NCBI RefSeq assembly: GCF_001704115.1
Contig: NZ_CP016895.1
Span: 2,480,001-2,544,000, forward strand
Direction of reading: 5' to 3'
DNA from: Acinetobacter larvae
GTDB lineage: Bacteria; Pseudomonadota; Gammaproteobacteria; Pseudomonadales; Moraxellaceae
DNA: 64,000 bases
Position 1 is the first letter of the stretch, and every line of letters begins with the position of its first letter. Below, piece by piece: positions 1 through 9,088 of this stretch. The notes beneath the pieces are model-generated. The model was not told where the DNA came from and made no database searches. It saw only the letters and a program-made list of their open reading frames with translations. The position numbers were made by a program, and so were the translations under genes.

Positions 1-2
1 AA

Positions 3-287
3 AGCCTCAACCATTTGGTTGCAAGAGTCGGTGATGAAATTGATTATTTGAAAGGGACCAAAGCAGCTTTTTCACCGTTTTCTAAACTTCCAGATCAGAT
101 CAAACATATTATCCATAAAGAATTACCGTTTATTTGGATTTTGCTCTTATTGTTTCTGTTTGCAATTTTGTCCTTTACAGGACTATATTTTATGTTGAAC
201 AAACAGAATCATACGTCATTAAACCAATATCAAAATGTGATTACAACGCCTGAAGAGCAAGCACATATTACTATTTATTTACCTTAA
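3..287 (+). CDS. tssL: T6SS protein TssL (DotU family), C-terminal fragment
   Basis: This is the 3' end of a gene that begins before the window; the reading frame is open from base 3. What remains is the last part of the cytoplasmic domain, one strong transmembrane helix (PFIWILLLLFLFAILSFTG, about 50 residues before the end) and a short periplasmic tail. A single C-terminal membrane anchor is the layout of TssL/DotU, the inner-membrane partner of TssM in the type VI secretion membrane complex. The next two genes follow after 10 and 7 nt, and the second is a TagX-like peptidase, so this is the distal end of an Acinetobacter-type T6SS operon. The family call rests on the fragment plus context. 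Confidence 0.75.
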   Translation, partial: SLNHLVARVGDEIDYLKGTKAAFSPFSKLPDQIKHIIHKELPFIWILLLLFLFAILSFTGLYFMLNKQNHTSLNQYQNVITTPEEQAHITIYLP

Positions 288-297
288 TGGCTGAACT

Positions 298-894
298 ATG
301 GCCCATCAAAAAAATAATTCTGTACGTATTTTACCAAGCTCAGCGAAGAAAACGGCAAAGCCCGTTGTTCTTTATGCATTGTTGGGGTTTTTAGGCGGTA
401 TCCTTACGATCTGCCTAATCATTTTTTTATATTTCTATTTTGATCAAGAAACAGATCAAACACAAAGCAGTGTTAAAACCCCGTCTAAAAGTCATATTGA
501 AGAAAATGATGCTGATCGCACAGCAATTCGCTTAAACGACTCGCAGGCTGCTACTGAAGAGCAGGATTATGAAAATCAAGTGGATGAGCAACAGCTCAGT
601 AGTTTATTTAAACCTGTACCACCGACAGTTGCAGCAAAAGAGCCGGTAAAAAATCATTCATCCCCTTTTGATACGATGCTTGGTCAAGCCCCACAAACAC
701 GTTCTGCACAAAACACAAAAAATCCGGAGACTAAACCTGAGCATGATCGTACCAAAAAGATTGAGAAAAGCGTTGAAAAAGAGCGTCCCACTACACCGGT
801 AAAACCCTCTTCATTAGATAGTTTAAATATCGAAAATGAACTTAAATCAGCACAGAGCAATTCCTCTCGCGCAGCAATGAGCAAATCGGATTAA
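298..894 (+). CDS. T6SS-linked single-pass membrane protein of unknown function
   Basis: A 198-residue protein with a short basic N-terminus, one transmembrane helix at about residues 24-47, and a long polar tail rich in S, T, E, K, Q and P with no recognisable fold. The topology suggests a cytoplasmic N-terminus and a disordered periplasmic linker. It starts 10 nt after tssL and ends 7 nt before tagX, so it is almost certainly co-transcribed with them. Acinetobacter T6SS loci carry genus-specific accessory genes (Asa proteins) at the tssL end and this probably is one, but I cannot assign which. It could connect the membrane complex to the cell wall; that is inference from topology only. Confidence 0.6.
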   Translation: MAHQKNNSVRILPSSAKKTAKPVVLYALLGFLGGILTICLIIFLYFYFDQETDQTQSSVKTPSKSHIEENDADRTAIRLNDSQAATEEQDYENQVDEQQLSSLFKPVPPTVAAKEPVKNHSSPFDTMLGQAPQTRSAQNTKNPETKPEHDRTKKIEKSVEKERPTTPVKPSSLDSLNIENELKSAQSNSSRAAMSKSD

Positions 895-901
895 AAGCTT
901 T

Positions 902-1849
902 ATGATTGCATTTATCATTATTTGCTTTGTAATTCTCATTATTGGTTTAGGGCTATTAATGTCTTATGACTTACGTAATCAGGTCTTGAAGATATTACAC
1001 GCCATTATTCCAAGCAGTAAAAAAAAATTGCTTTCTGTTCGTCATTTTGCGCAACAGATGGGTGATGCAAGTTCAAATCAGCAATTGCAAACGCATTGGC
1101 ATTTACAACAATGGTGGATTTTAATTGCTGGTTTATTATTATTATCCAGTATTTTGATGTTTGCATTTACCCGTCAAATCGACCCGACCAGAGTTGAAGC
1201 TGATTATTTAAAAGAAGTTGATCCGCAGATTTATGCTCTACTCAATGGAGAAATGCTCACACCGCCACCAGAAGTTGATGAAAAACTCGTTGATATTGCA
1301 ATTACTGAAGCAATTCAGTTAGAGCAGAAATATCAAGCAGCCAATCCTGATCATACTGCGTTTAATTTAGAGTTAAATAATGAAATCATGAGCCAAACTA
1401 GACATGGTCAACTTGAGAATCAAGTGGTAGACCGTAAATGGGATCGCATGAATCCTCGTTATAAACAGCGTTTACTCATGGTATTTAAAATTATGCGGGA
1501 ACGTTATAACTACGAATTGGTATTACTTGAAGGCTACCGTAGCCCTGAGCGTCAAAACATGTTATCTGGTAATCGAAATACCACACTTGCCAAAGCATAT
1601 CAAAGTTATCACCAATTTGGTTTAGCGGCTGATGTGGCATTTAAACGTAATGGTAAAGTCGTGATTAGTGAACGCGATCCATGGGCAATGCGTGGTTATG
1701 AACTCTATGGTGAAGTGGCTGAATCGGTTGGTTTAACATGGGGAGGACGCTGGAAATCGATCAAAGATTTTGGTCATACTGAATATCGTATGCCCGGTCT
1801 AAAGAAAACAGCAGAAATGGCAGAAAAACTCACACGAGAGGGTCAATAA
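902..1849 (+). CDS. tagX: TagX-like T6SS peptidoglycan endopeptidase (M15 family)
   Basis: A 315-residue protein with two hydrophobic segments (residues 3-20 and 71-90) and a C-terminal M15/VanY-type zinc peptidase domain (about 180-300). The zinc ligands are visible as H237 and D244 in the SYHQFGLAADVAF motif and H292 in DFGHTEYR, preceded by the typical EGYRSPERQ segment. In Acinetobacter, TagX is an L,D-endopeptidase encoded in the T6SS locus and needed to open the wall for assembly of the secretion machine. Position directly behind tssL and the linker gene supports the name. The ATG start lies 7 nt after the previous stop. A plain D,D-carboxypeptidase is the alternative, but the membrane anchors and locus argue for TagX. 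Confidence 0.85.
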   Translation: MIAFIIICFVILIIGLGLLMSYDLRNQVLKILHAIIPSSKKKLLSVRHFAQQMGDASSNQQLQTHWHLQQWWILIAGLLLLSSILMFAFTRQIDPTRVEADYLKEVDPQIYALLNGEMLTPPPEVDEKLVDIAITEAIQLEQKYQAANPDHTAFNLELNNEIMSQTRHGQLENQVVDRKWDRMNPRYKQRLLMVFKIMRERYNYELVLLEGYRSPERQNMLSGNRNTTLAKAYQSYHQFGLAADVAFKRNGKVVISERDPWAMRGYELYGEVAESVGLTWGGRWKSIKDFGHTEYRMPGLKKTAEMAEKLTREGQ

Positions 1850-1881
1850 CATCTCCCTTAAATTAATATCATCTGGTAAAG

Positions 1882-1918
1882 CTGTCGGCTTATTTGAGCA
1901 ACTCCAATAAGCCGACAG
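1882..1918 (+). terminator. Hairpin downstream of the T6SS operon
   Basis: A perfect 13-bp inverted repeat (CTGTCGGCTTATT and its complement) with an 11-nt loop, 33 nt after the tagX stop. The following bases are only moderately T-rich (ttgattta), so it is a good stem with a weak U tract. It probably ends the T6SS transcript. Confidence 0.6.
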
Positions 1919-1991
1919 TTGATTTATATAAGCATACTTAAAAACTAAAACCCTCACCAGATTATAATTATTTTAAGAAGGTCACCTAAGA

Positions 1992-2057
1992 GGTTATTTT
2001 GTATGAATATAATTTCAAAATAACCAGATCTTTTAACAATAAAAAAATCTGGTTATC
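1992..2057 (-). terminator. Overlapping alternative hairpins between convergent genes
   Basis: The middle segment (2016-2029) can pair upstream with GGTTATTTTG at 1992-2001 or downstream with ATCTGGTTAT at 2048-2057, but not with both. Read on the minus strand, the second pairing forms a stem 32 nt after the stop of the lactate-oxidase-like gene and is followed by TTTTG. The most likely role is termination of that gene, possibly on both strands. Confidence 0.5.
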
Positions 2058-2088
2058 TTAAATATTTTAAAGCGACACTTGAGTTTGC

Positions 2089-3291
2089 TTATTCAAAATC
2101 TTTATCACTATACAATCGAGTTTGCTTAACTGCCTCAATGTCTTTGACGCCAGCCAACATCATATTAATGCGTAATTCTTTATTAAACTGTTCTACAACT
2201 GAATTTACCCCTTCAGCGCCACCCAATTGCAAACCATATAATACTGGACGACCAATCGCGACAATATCTGCACCGCTAGCCAATGCTTTAAATACATGTG
2301 AACCACGACGGACACCACTGTCAAAAACAATGGGGACGCGTTTATTGACCACTTTGGCAATACTTGGCAATACATCAAAAGAAGCTGGTCCACTGTCTAG
2401 CTGACGACCACCATGATTCGATACCCAGATGGCATCCGCGCCAGCACGTATTGCCATATCGGCATCCTCAGCAGATTGAATCCCTTTTACAATGACAGGT
2501 AAACCCGTCATTTTTTTAACATAATTAATATCTGCTGGCGTAAAACCTTGTTTCGCTTGCGCGAAAATTTCGCTGATGCCTGTACCCTTGCCTGTTTTCG
2601 CGGTATCACCATTTTGTTTGGCGAATAGCTCGAGATTGGCAAAGCCTAAAGGAAATTCAAAATTATTTTTAATGTCATCTTCACGGTAACCGCCTACCGC
2701 GGCATCCACTGTTAAAATAATCGCCTTAGCACCATTTTGCTTGGCACGTTTTAATGTGAATTCATTAAACTTGTCATTTTTACTCATATAGAGCTGGAAA
2801 AAGAAAGGGCTCTTGCCTGCGACTTGAGCAACCTCTTCAATGGTTTTATTACCATAAGTACTGAGTGAAAAAATAGAACCTGCTTTAGCCATACCTTTGG
2901 CAGTTGATAATTCACCATCTATATTGGCTAAACCTTGTGCAGCCATCGGCGCCTGAATAATTGGTGTTTTTAAATCAATGCCTAAAAATTTCGTATTGAT
3001 TTGAATGTCTTTTAACTCAATACCCTGCATAATACGTGGCATAATATATTTTTTATCAAAAGCGCTGGTATTACTACGCAGATTTTTTTCATCTTCAGCG
3101 CCACCACGGATATATCCAAATGCACCAGCTTGCATTTGTGCCTCTGCTTGAGCTTCGAGGCTTGCTATATTGACAATATTTATTGGTTTATTCACAGTAC
3201 TGGCTTTATATGCCGTTTCTTGTGCATGTACAGATAATGCCGCAGTCAATGTACTCAAGGCAAAAATAATGTGACGGACTTTCTGGTTCAT
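2089..3291 (-). CDS. Exported FMN-dependent alpha-hydroxy-acid oxidase (L-lactate oxidase-like)
   Basis: A 400-residue protein of the FMN-dependent alpha-hydroxy-acid dehydrogenase/oxidase family, which oxidises L-lactate or related 2-hydroxy acids to 2-oxo acids. The FMN/active-site signature SNHGGRQLD carries catalytic H293 and R296; the conserved GY pair (Y61), TVDAAVGG, the flavin-contacting lysine in IVKGI (K269) and DSGVRRG (324-330) are present. The N-terminus (basic start, hydrophobic residues 7-20, VHAQ) is a convincing Sec signal peptide, which is unusual for the normally cytoplasmic lactate oxidases. It is a single-gene unit with an overlapping hairpin terminator. Substrate specificity (lactate, mandelate or glycolate) cannot be read from the sequence. 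Confidence 0.85.
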   Translation of the reverse strand: MNQKVRHIIFALSTLTAALSVHAQETAYKASTVNKPINIVNIASLEAQAEAQMQAGAFGYIRGGAEDEKNLRSNTSAFDKKYIMPRIMQGIELKDIQINTKFLGIDLKTPIIQAPMAAQGLANIDGELSTAKGMAKAGSIFSLSTYGNKTIEEVAQVAGKSPFFFQLYMSKNDKFNEFTLKRAKQNGAKAIILTVDAAVGGYREDDIKNNFEFPLGFANLELFAKQNGDTAKTGKGTGISEIFAQAKQGFTPADINYVKKMTGLPVIVKGIQSAEDADMAIRAGADAIWVSNHGGRQLDSGPASFDVLPSIAKVVNKRVPIVFDSGVRRGSHVFKALASGADIVAIGRPVLYGLQLGGAEGVNSVVEQFNKELRINMMLAGVKDIEAVKQTRLYSDKDFE

Positions 3292-3731
3292 TCAAATTAC
3301 CCTCTGGTACTTAGTTAAAAGCATGTCTCTTCAAAATAAAAATATAAGTGTTTAAATTGTTAATCTATTTACAAGCACTTTAATATAACTTAAATATTTT
3401 ATTATTTCCCATATTTTGAATTATTTTTTATTTTAATAACACATATGTTTTATATTGATATGCCAAATCATTTATATTTTCGATCTCGCTATAAACGACT
3501 TTGCTACTCATAGATATCAAGCAAGCTCAAAGCAGATTTATTCTGCATAAGCTATATTAAAGATACAAATATAGCTTTGCAACTTTCCAGTTAAAAGCAT
3601 GCATACAAAATATTTTATTTTAAACTCGACATTCAAGATGCTTCATTTAAATCACTTCATTTTTAATTTATGCAGCAACAAACCGTTTACTATAGTTTTG
3701 GCAAATTGGCTAAACCACAATACTTGGTGCA
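3292..3731. other. 440-bp AT-rich spacer
   Basis: No convincing gene. It is very AT-rich and must hold the promoter of the lactate-oxidase-like gene (read leftward) and the 3' region of the Fur-like gene. I see no RNA gene and no strong terminator. Confidence 0.5.
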
Positions 3732-4169
3732 TCACTCACGCTCACAATGTTCACAGTGGGCAACGTCAATAATTACGCGGTAATCTTGTAGACTTAGTTG
3801 TCTCTGCTGACAAAGCTGCGTTATGCGTTGTTTGATTTCTTCATCATACCAAGACTGTAAAGAGCCACAATGCTGACATTTAAATTGCACTGCTGAAGCT
3901 TTAGGATTAATAAAATAAATTGCTTGTTCAAAATCTGTTTTATAACGTTGAATCAAACCTTTATTTTGAAATAATTTCAGTGTGGTATAAATCGTCGCCA
4001 AATTAATATGATGATCCATTTTGATCAACATATTTTCAATATCATAAGCAGTTAGCCCCACATCAACATTTTCTAAAATGTCATATATTGCCAATCTAGG
4101 AATGGTTACTCTCACATCAACACGTTTCAATACATCACGTGCATTATTGAGCTGTTTTAGTTTCAACAT
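3732..4169 (-). CDS. Fur-family metalloregulator
   Basis: A small Fur-superfamily repressor: an N-terminal winged helix (RVTIPRLAIYDILE, then the recognition region INLATIYTTLKLFQNKGLI) and a C-terminal dimerisation part with two CxxC pairs (C105/C108 and C146/C149, numbered from an upstream in-frame TTG at 4190) that would hold a structural zinc. The HHDH-type segment of classical Fur is not obvious, so Zur, PerR-like or another paralogue remains possible. I place the start at the ATG at 4169 (145 aa) rather than the TTG at 4190; neither has a strong ribosome-binding site. Its targets are unknown; the nearest neighbours are an outer-membrane protein and the lactate-oxidase-like gene. Confidence 0.8.
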   Translation of the reverse strand: MLKLKQLNNARDVLKRVDVRVTIPRLAIYDILENVDVGLTAYDIENMLIKMDHHINLATIYTTLKLFQNKGLIQRYKTDFEQAIYFINPKASAVQFKCQHCGSLQSWYDEEIKQRITQLCQQRQLSLQDYRVIIDVAHCEHCERE

Positions 4170-4389
4170 GGTCAAATCGTTACTCTGCAAAATTCAAATT
4201 CAGTCTAAAATTTAAATGAGATCTACAGCCAATCTATGGCATTTTCTTGTATCTACAACAATCACAATACAAGTAAGCTTTAAACCAGTTTATCTGCCCA
4301 ACTTATGACAATAAAACTGATCAGCACTTAAAATAAATTTCATTCGATAAGCATTTGGGTAAAATAAAACTATTATGCAAATTAAAAAT

Positions 4390-5166
4390 TTAGTATTGAT
4401 ATTCAAATCCCAATGAAATTCTTGAGTCTTTATGCGTATCCCATAAATCCTCTTGGCGCTTTAAATGATAACTGGCTTGCGCAAAATAGTTTTTATTTAA
4501 ACGAAAATTCAAAGCGGACTTACTTCGAAAAATATGATTGTCTTGCGTTAACTCATAACTCAGATTTTGTTCATAACTGACTATTGGGCTAAAATAATGT
4601 TTATAAAATAGCCCCGCTGTACCCAAAGCTTCATTTTTAGTCACTTCGGCTAACTGTATATCGTTATAACGATAGCCCAAACCAAATTCTCCAGACAATG
4701 AAGAATGATCAGAAATTAAGAAATCACGCCCCAATCCCGCAGTCAAACTGCTTAAACTGTTATAAATTTGACTACTGTCTTTTTCCCACTGTGCTTTGGT
4801 AAAACTATAGTTCAAATCATTTTTATATTTAGCCAGTTTAAAAAAGTTTAAATACTGCTCACGTAAAGTGCCATCCTGATTACGCAACTGGAAGGTTTCT
4901 AGATTCAAATCTTTTAACCAATGATGTTGGTAATTCTGCCAAGCCACCTTAAAACGTAAATTATGTTGGTCTGTGGTATTTTCAGTCTGCTTGCTTTGCT
5001 CTTGATCCAAATAATAAGAAAAATTGAGTTTAAATAAATTATTTTGCAACATACTAGGCACACTGGCTGGCATCTGGCGTACTGGCTCAAGATCATGGCT
5101 ATAAGCACTGCTGATCGCTCCCCCTAAACAAATGACCGCGCCACATTTTAAAATAAAGTGATTCAT
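4390..5166 (-). CDS. DUF481/YdiY-like outer-membrane protein
   Basis: A protein of about 258 residues with an N-terminal signal peptide (FILKCGAVICLGGAISSAYS) followed by alternating polar and aromatic beta-strand segments ending in the aromatic-rich C-terminus GFEYQY, as expected for an outer-membrane beta-barrel. The pattern resembles the DUF481 family (YdiY-like). The reading frame extends upstream to 5217, but the ATG at 5166 is preceded by a GGGGGAA ribosome-binding site at the right spacing and gives a proper signal peptide, so that start is preferred. Function unknown. Confidence 0.65.
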   Translation of the reverse strand: MNHFILKCGAVICLGGAISSAYSHDLEPVRQMPASVPSMLQNNLFKLNFSYYLDQEQSKQTENTTDQHNLRFKVAWQNYQHHWLKDLNLETFQLRNQDGTLREQYLNFFKLAKYKNDLNYSFTKAQWEKDSSQIYNSLSSLTAGLGRDFLISDHSSLSGEFGLGYRYNDIQLAEVTKNEALGTAGLFYKHYFSPIVSYEQNLSYELTQDNHIFRSKSALNFRLNKNYFAQASYHLKRQEDLWDTHKDSRISLGFEYQY

Positions 5167-5469
5167 ATAATTCCCCCGTCTATATACATAGACGTAGAGC
5201 GTCAGAAAAAAGCTCATATTGAATCGTTTTCTTTTGTAACAGAAAGATTTTTTGTCTGGTTGGATATTTTAGATGCAAGCTAAAATATCCTCGTGTTCCT
5301 ATGCAGACTTTGTAATATATCTAATCAATTAAATGATTGGACGATGACCTAGAACAGCATTCACTCAAGCATATAACATATAAACTGTATGTTTATTTGG
5401 GATCTATTGCTTTTAAAGAATAGTATACACAGCAATATTAAGGCTTCGCCTAAACAATATCATGCAAGA
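5167..5469. other. Spacer between DUF481 gene and TonB receptor gene
   Basis: Contains the ribosome-binding site and presumably the promoter of the DUF481 gene, and the 3' flank of the receptor gene. Nothing else recognisable. Confidence 0.5.
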
Positions 5470-7926
5470 TTAAAACTTACTGTGTAATGTAAACATGACA
5501 TTGCGCGGATCACCATAATCATTATTGCCATTCTGCTCAGCAAAAGCAGAAATCCAGTAGCGCTTGTCAAAGATATTATTGAAATTCATTGCTATCGTGC
5601 TATCTGGTGTGAGCTGATATGACAGACGCATATTCCACACCGTAAAACCAGGTACTTTAAAAGAACGATCATAGCTTAATGTATGTGTTTGTGTGCTAAA
5701 GCCACCACTTAGCGTCAGCTGGTTCCATTGTCCTGGTAACTGATAAGATGCCCATGTACGCAACATATGTTTCGGCGTCCATGTACTAAAGACTTTGCCT
5801 TGATTAACAGGATCACTTAAAAATTCAGTCTTATTAAAGGTATAACCCGCTAAAAGTTGTAGATTAGGCAATATTTCGCCATTCAGTTCAGCTTCAATCC
5901 CTTCACTGCGTACTTCACCAGATGGTTTAGAACAATACCAACCATCACAAGCAAAGCCCGATTCAACATCATTCACAGGTCGATTTTTATGGTCATAACG
6001 GAAAATAGCCAATGAAGCATTAACTTTTTCATCCATTAAAGCGCCTTTAATACCTAACTCATAATTGCTTCCGATAATAGGATCAAGGACACGTCCATGA
6101 ATATCCCGAGATGATTGCGGTTCAAAAACACTGGTAAAACTACCATATACTGACCATTCTGGATTAATATCATAGATCAGCCCCACATAAGGGGTTATTT
6201 CACCAGAAGCTTTATTCACTGTTTGGGTATTATATAAAGACTCATTATAAATATACTCATACCAACTGCCTCGCGCACCGACAATTGCAGTCAATGAATT
6301 TAATGGTTTAATATGCCAGCTGGCATAAACTCCTTTTTGTTGTACATCATAATCTGCCAAAGTTTGCACACCACCAGCTGCCATAATCGTATCTACATTT
6401 TGCCATGGTCTATGATGCTCAATCGCAAAAACATTGCCTTCCGGAGTAAAAGTTCTAGCATACATATCATCTGAGGTATATTTAGAATAAGTCGCCCCCA
6501 CAGTAAGTTTATTTTCCCGCCCTAAAAACTGAAAATCTCCAGTTAAATATGTATCCATCCCAATTTTAGATGAATCAAAATCAGTCGCCCAATTGGCATA
6601 GGTAATACCACTGCCGTCATTGGCCACGGCGCCTTGTATACGTTGGTGCACAGAAGTATTTTTTTCATTGAGATTTAAAATAGAAACTTTAAACCGCCAA
6701 TCTTGATTAAAATGATGCTCAAAATCAGCATAAAGCATTGTCTGTTGAATATTGGCACGATTCCACCATGCACCAGAATAAGTCGAACGAGATAAACCTA
6801 AATCACCACCATCGCTATAACGCGGCAAACCTCGAATCATTGGTCTGCCCTGACTGTCTGAATAACTCACGCCAACGCCTAAAGTGGTTGCGGGACCAAG
6901 ATCATAATCCAATGCTGCATATAAGGAGTGGGTGCGATTATGGACATAATCTACAAAAGAATGAGTATCTGCTTCGTCAAAGACTATACGACCACGCAAT
7001 GAAGCATCTTGATTTAATGGTCCACCGGCATCTAATTGTGCACCATAACGATCCCATGACCCTGCACGCGCAGTTAACGCAATATTACGATGAGTTGAAC
7101 CACGTTTACGGACTAAATTGACTGCCCCACCAGGGCTTCCTGTACCTTGCATTAAGCCAGAAGCACCACGTAAAACTTCTAAATTTTCGTAGAACACCAT
7201 ATCCTGTGTTCCCCAGTTTCCCAGCGCATACATATTGCGAGGAATTGGAATCCCATCATATTGCCATGCATCAATTTGAAAACCTCGTGCCGACAATATC
7301 ATACCTTGCCCTACCCCTTTGGTTCCAACAACACCAGTCACATGATTTGCTGCATCACGTAAATCAGAGATGCCTTGTTCATCCATTTGCTGTCTGGTCA
7401 TCACAGAAACAGATTGTGGTATTTCTTTGATACTATTGGCACCTTTCATAATAGAAATTTTAGCGCTTGCTAAACGCTTGTCTTCTGCATGCAATGAGAT
7501 CACTGGCAGCTCAGCAACAGCACCTTTCTCCATCTCCACTTGCTGTGCAGTTTGGTCTGCCTTAGCCTGTAATTGGATTGTTTCTAAGATGACAATATCA
7601 TCAGCTGGTGTGCTTGGTTTTTTTTCAAGCAGCTTTAAACTGTACATACTGCCATCAGCATTTTTTATCAGTACCAAGCCACTGCCGTGTAATGCCAGAT
7701 CAAATGCATGATCTAATGCATAATCTCCCTCGATTGCAGGCGCAATTTTTCCTTCTAATAAAGCTGGATCTGCACTTAAACTCACTTTATTTTGACGTGC
7801 TATTTTCGCCATTGTCTGCGCCAAAGGTGCAACTGCAATTTGATAATGCTGGGTTTGTGCAAAAGCGACTTGCTGCAAGCTTGCCATGACTGCAAGTGTT
7901 AAAACCTGATAACGCGTAAAAGACAT
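5470..7926 (-). CDS. TonB-dependent siderophore receptor with N-terminal signalling (STN) domain
   Basis: An 818-residue outer-membrane receptor. Order of parts: signal peptide (1-23), STN signalling domain (about 28-98), linker with a plausible TonB box near DIVILETIQL, plug domain (about 150-270, with IKEIPQSVSVMTRQQM), then a 22-strand type beta-barrel ending in a terminal phenylalanine (TLHSKF), the usual BAM signal. The STN domain together with the FecR and FecI genes just upstream makes this a FecA/FpvA-type transducer: ligand binding outside activates transcription inside. The ligand is probably a ferric siderophore, with the sequence pattern of the ferrichrome/pyoverdine/ferrioxamine receptor group, but specificity cannot be read. 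The gene lies 169 bp downstream of fecR and probably has its own FecI-dependent promoter there. Confidence 0.93.
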   Translation of the reverse strand: MSFTRYQVLTLAVMASLQQVAFAQTQHYQIAVAPLAQTMAKIARQNKVSLSADPALLEGKIAPAIEGDYALDHAFDLALHGSGLVLIKNADGSMYSLKLLEKKPSTPADDIVILETIQLQAKADQTAQQVEMEKGAVAELPVISLHAEDKRLASAKISIMKGANSIKEIPQSVSVMTRQQMDEQGISDLRDAANHVTGVVGTKGVGQGMILSARGFQIDAWQYDGIPIPRNMYALGNWGTQDMVFYENLEVLRGASGLMQGTGSPGGAVNLVRKRGSTHRNIALTARAGSWDRYGAQLDAGGPLNQDASLRGRIVFDEADTHSFVDYVHNRTHSLYAALDYDLGPATTLGVGVSYSDSQGRPMIRGLPRYSDGGDLGLSRSTYSGAWWNRANIQQTMLYADFEHHFNQDWRFKVSILNLNEKNTSVHQRIQGAVANDGSGITYANWATDFDSSKIGMDTYLTGDFQFLGRENKLTVGATYSKYTSDDMYARTFTPEGNVFAIEHHRPWQNVDTIMAAGGVQTLADYDVQQKGVYASWHIKPLNSLTAIVGARGSWYEYIYNESLYNTQTVNKASGEITPYVGLIYDINPEWSVYGSFTSVFEPQSSRDIHGRVLDPIIGSNYELGIKGALMDEKVNASLAIFRYDHKNRPVNDVESGFACDGWYCSKPSGEVRSEGIEAELNGEILPNLQLLAGYTFNKTEFLSDPVNQGKVFSTWTPKHMLRTWASYQLPGQWNQLTLSGGFSTQTHTLSYDRSFKVPGFTVWNMRLSYQLTPDSTIAMNFNNIFDKRYWISAFAEQNGNNDYGDPRNVMFTLHSKF

Positions 7927-8095
7927 CTTGTGATCAACCTCGAACGTGACAAAATGAATGTATTCTTTTTATATGTCACGCCAACAAGGTAAATCCCCTC
8001 AAAATAATCGTATTTTTTTAAATTCAATCCGTAAAACTAACACCGTGAATGACTCAAAATACTTATACCACTCATTTCCCCACCCATTTCCCCAA

Positions 8096-9088
8096 TCATT
8101 TCGACTGAATAACGATCCAACCTAAATGACTTTTTCGTATTCGAATCGGGTGGGTACTTTCTAAGATCTCTAAAATTTTATTGGTGTCCGTGAGATAAAA
8201 TACCCCATACACTTTAATATGCTTGACCTCATCGCTTAAGTAAATATAACCCTGATGATGTGGTTTAATCCGCTCAATGAATTCTGCCAAGGTCATATCT
8301 TCAACCTGTAAAACACCATCTTTCCAACTGGCGAGATCTTGCGCTTTCATGGCGAGTTTTTCAATTTTATCTGCATCAACACGTACAGATTGCCCTTCGA
8401 ATACTGCTTTAGACTGGTGACTATTGCTGGCTTTTACACGATGTTCTAATACCGCCAAATCACTATATTGCCCATGTTGTTGCACCATAAATTCTGTGCC
8501 CAAAGCTTGCATTGCAGCTTGTTTGGTTTGAACCACAAAAGGACGGTTACGATCTGCTGCCACCTTGGCAATTAATGCACCCTCTAAAATATAAATATGT
8601 CGTTGTGACGCATTATAATCGACCTGAATCGCAGAATAAGGCGCCAAAGTAATTTCACTGCCATCTTGCAAACGAATCTGTTTTTGCTCTGCTGTTTTTG
8701 TATAGTAGTCAGCTTGAATAAAAGACAAAGGACGACTTTGCTGTAACCAAACCATGCTCACCAATAAACCCAAACAGAATAATGCACCGCCCCCTTTGAG
8801 TAGCGCTTTAAGCTGACGCTGTTTAGGCTGTAACACCGTTTGCGTCATGGCTGCAACTGGGAGCTCTGCCGCGCGACTACATTGCTGTAATTGTTGAAAA
8901 GGCAGATCCATGCTTTGTTCCAGACTATGCCAAGCCTGTTGATGGCGTATATCTTGTTGTAACCAATCCTGAAACGCTTGCTGTTCAGCTAAAGTCGCTA
9001 AACCAGATTCCAAACACACCATCCAATCAATGGCTTGTAGTAAAATAGGGTCCAGTTGATCAGATGTTTGATCGTGTTCAGCTGTCAT
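8096..9088 (-). CDS. FecR-family anti-sigma factor / signal transducer
   Basis: A 330-residue inner-membrane protein. It has a cytoplasmic N-terminal anti-sigma region (DUF4880-like, AIDWMVCLESGLA), one transmembrane helix at about 96-116, the periplasmic FecR domain (from about 130, RLQDGSEITLAPYSAIQ) and a C-terminal STN-like domain that should contact the receptor's signalling domain. It overlaps the sigma-factor gene by 4 nt, so translation is coupled. It should hold or activate the FecI-like sigma factor until the receptor reports siderophore uptake. Confidence 0.92.
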   Translation of the reverse strand: MTAEHDQTSDQLDPILLQAIDWMVCLESGLATLAEQQAFQDWLQQDIRHQQAWHSLEQSMDLPFQQLQQCSRAAELPVAAMTQTVLQPKQRQLKALLKGGGALFCLGLLVSMVWLQQSRPLSFIQADYYTKTAEQKQIRLQDGSEITLAPYSAIQVDYNASQRHIYILEGALIAKVAADRNRPFVVQTKQAAMQALGTEFMVQQHGQYSDLAVLEHRVKASNSHQSKAVFEGQSVRVDADKIEKLAMKAQDLASWKDGVLQVEDMTLAEFIERIKPHHQGYIYLSDEVKHIKVYGVFYLTDTNKILEILESTHPIRIRKSHLGWIVIQSK

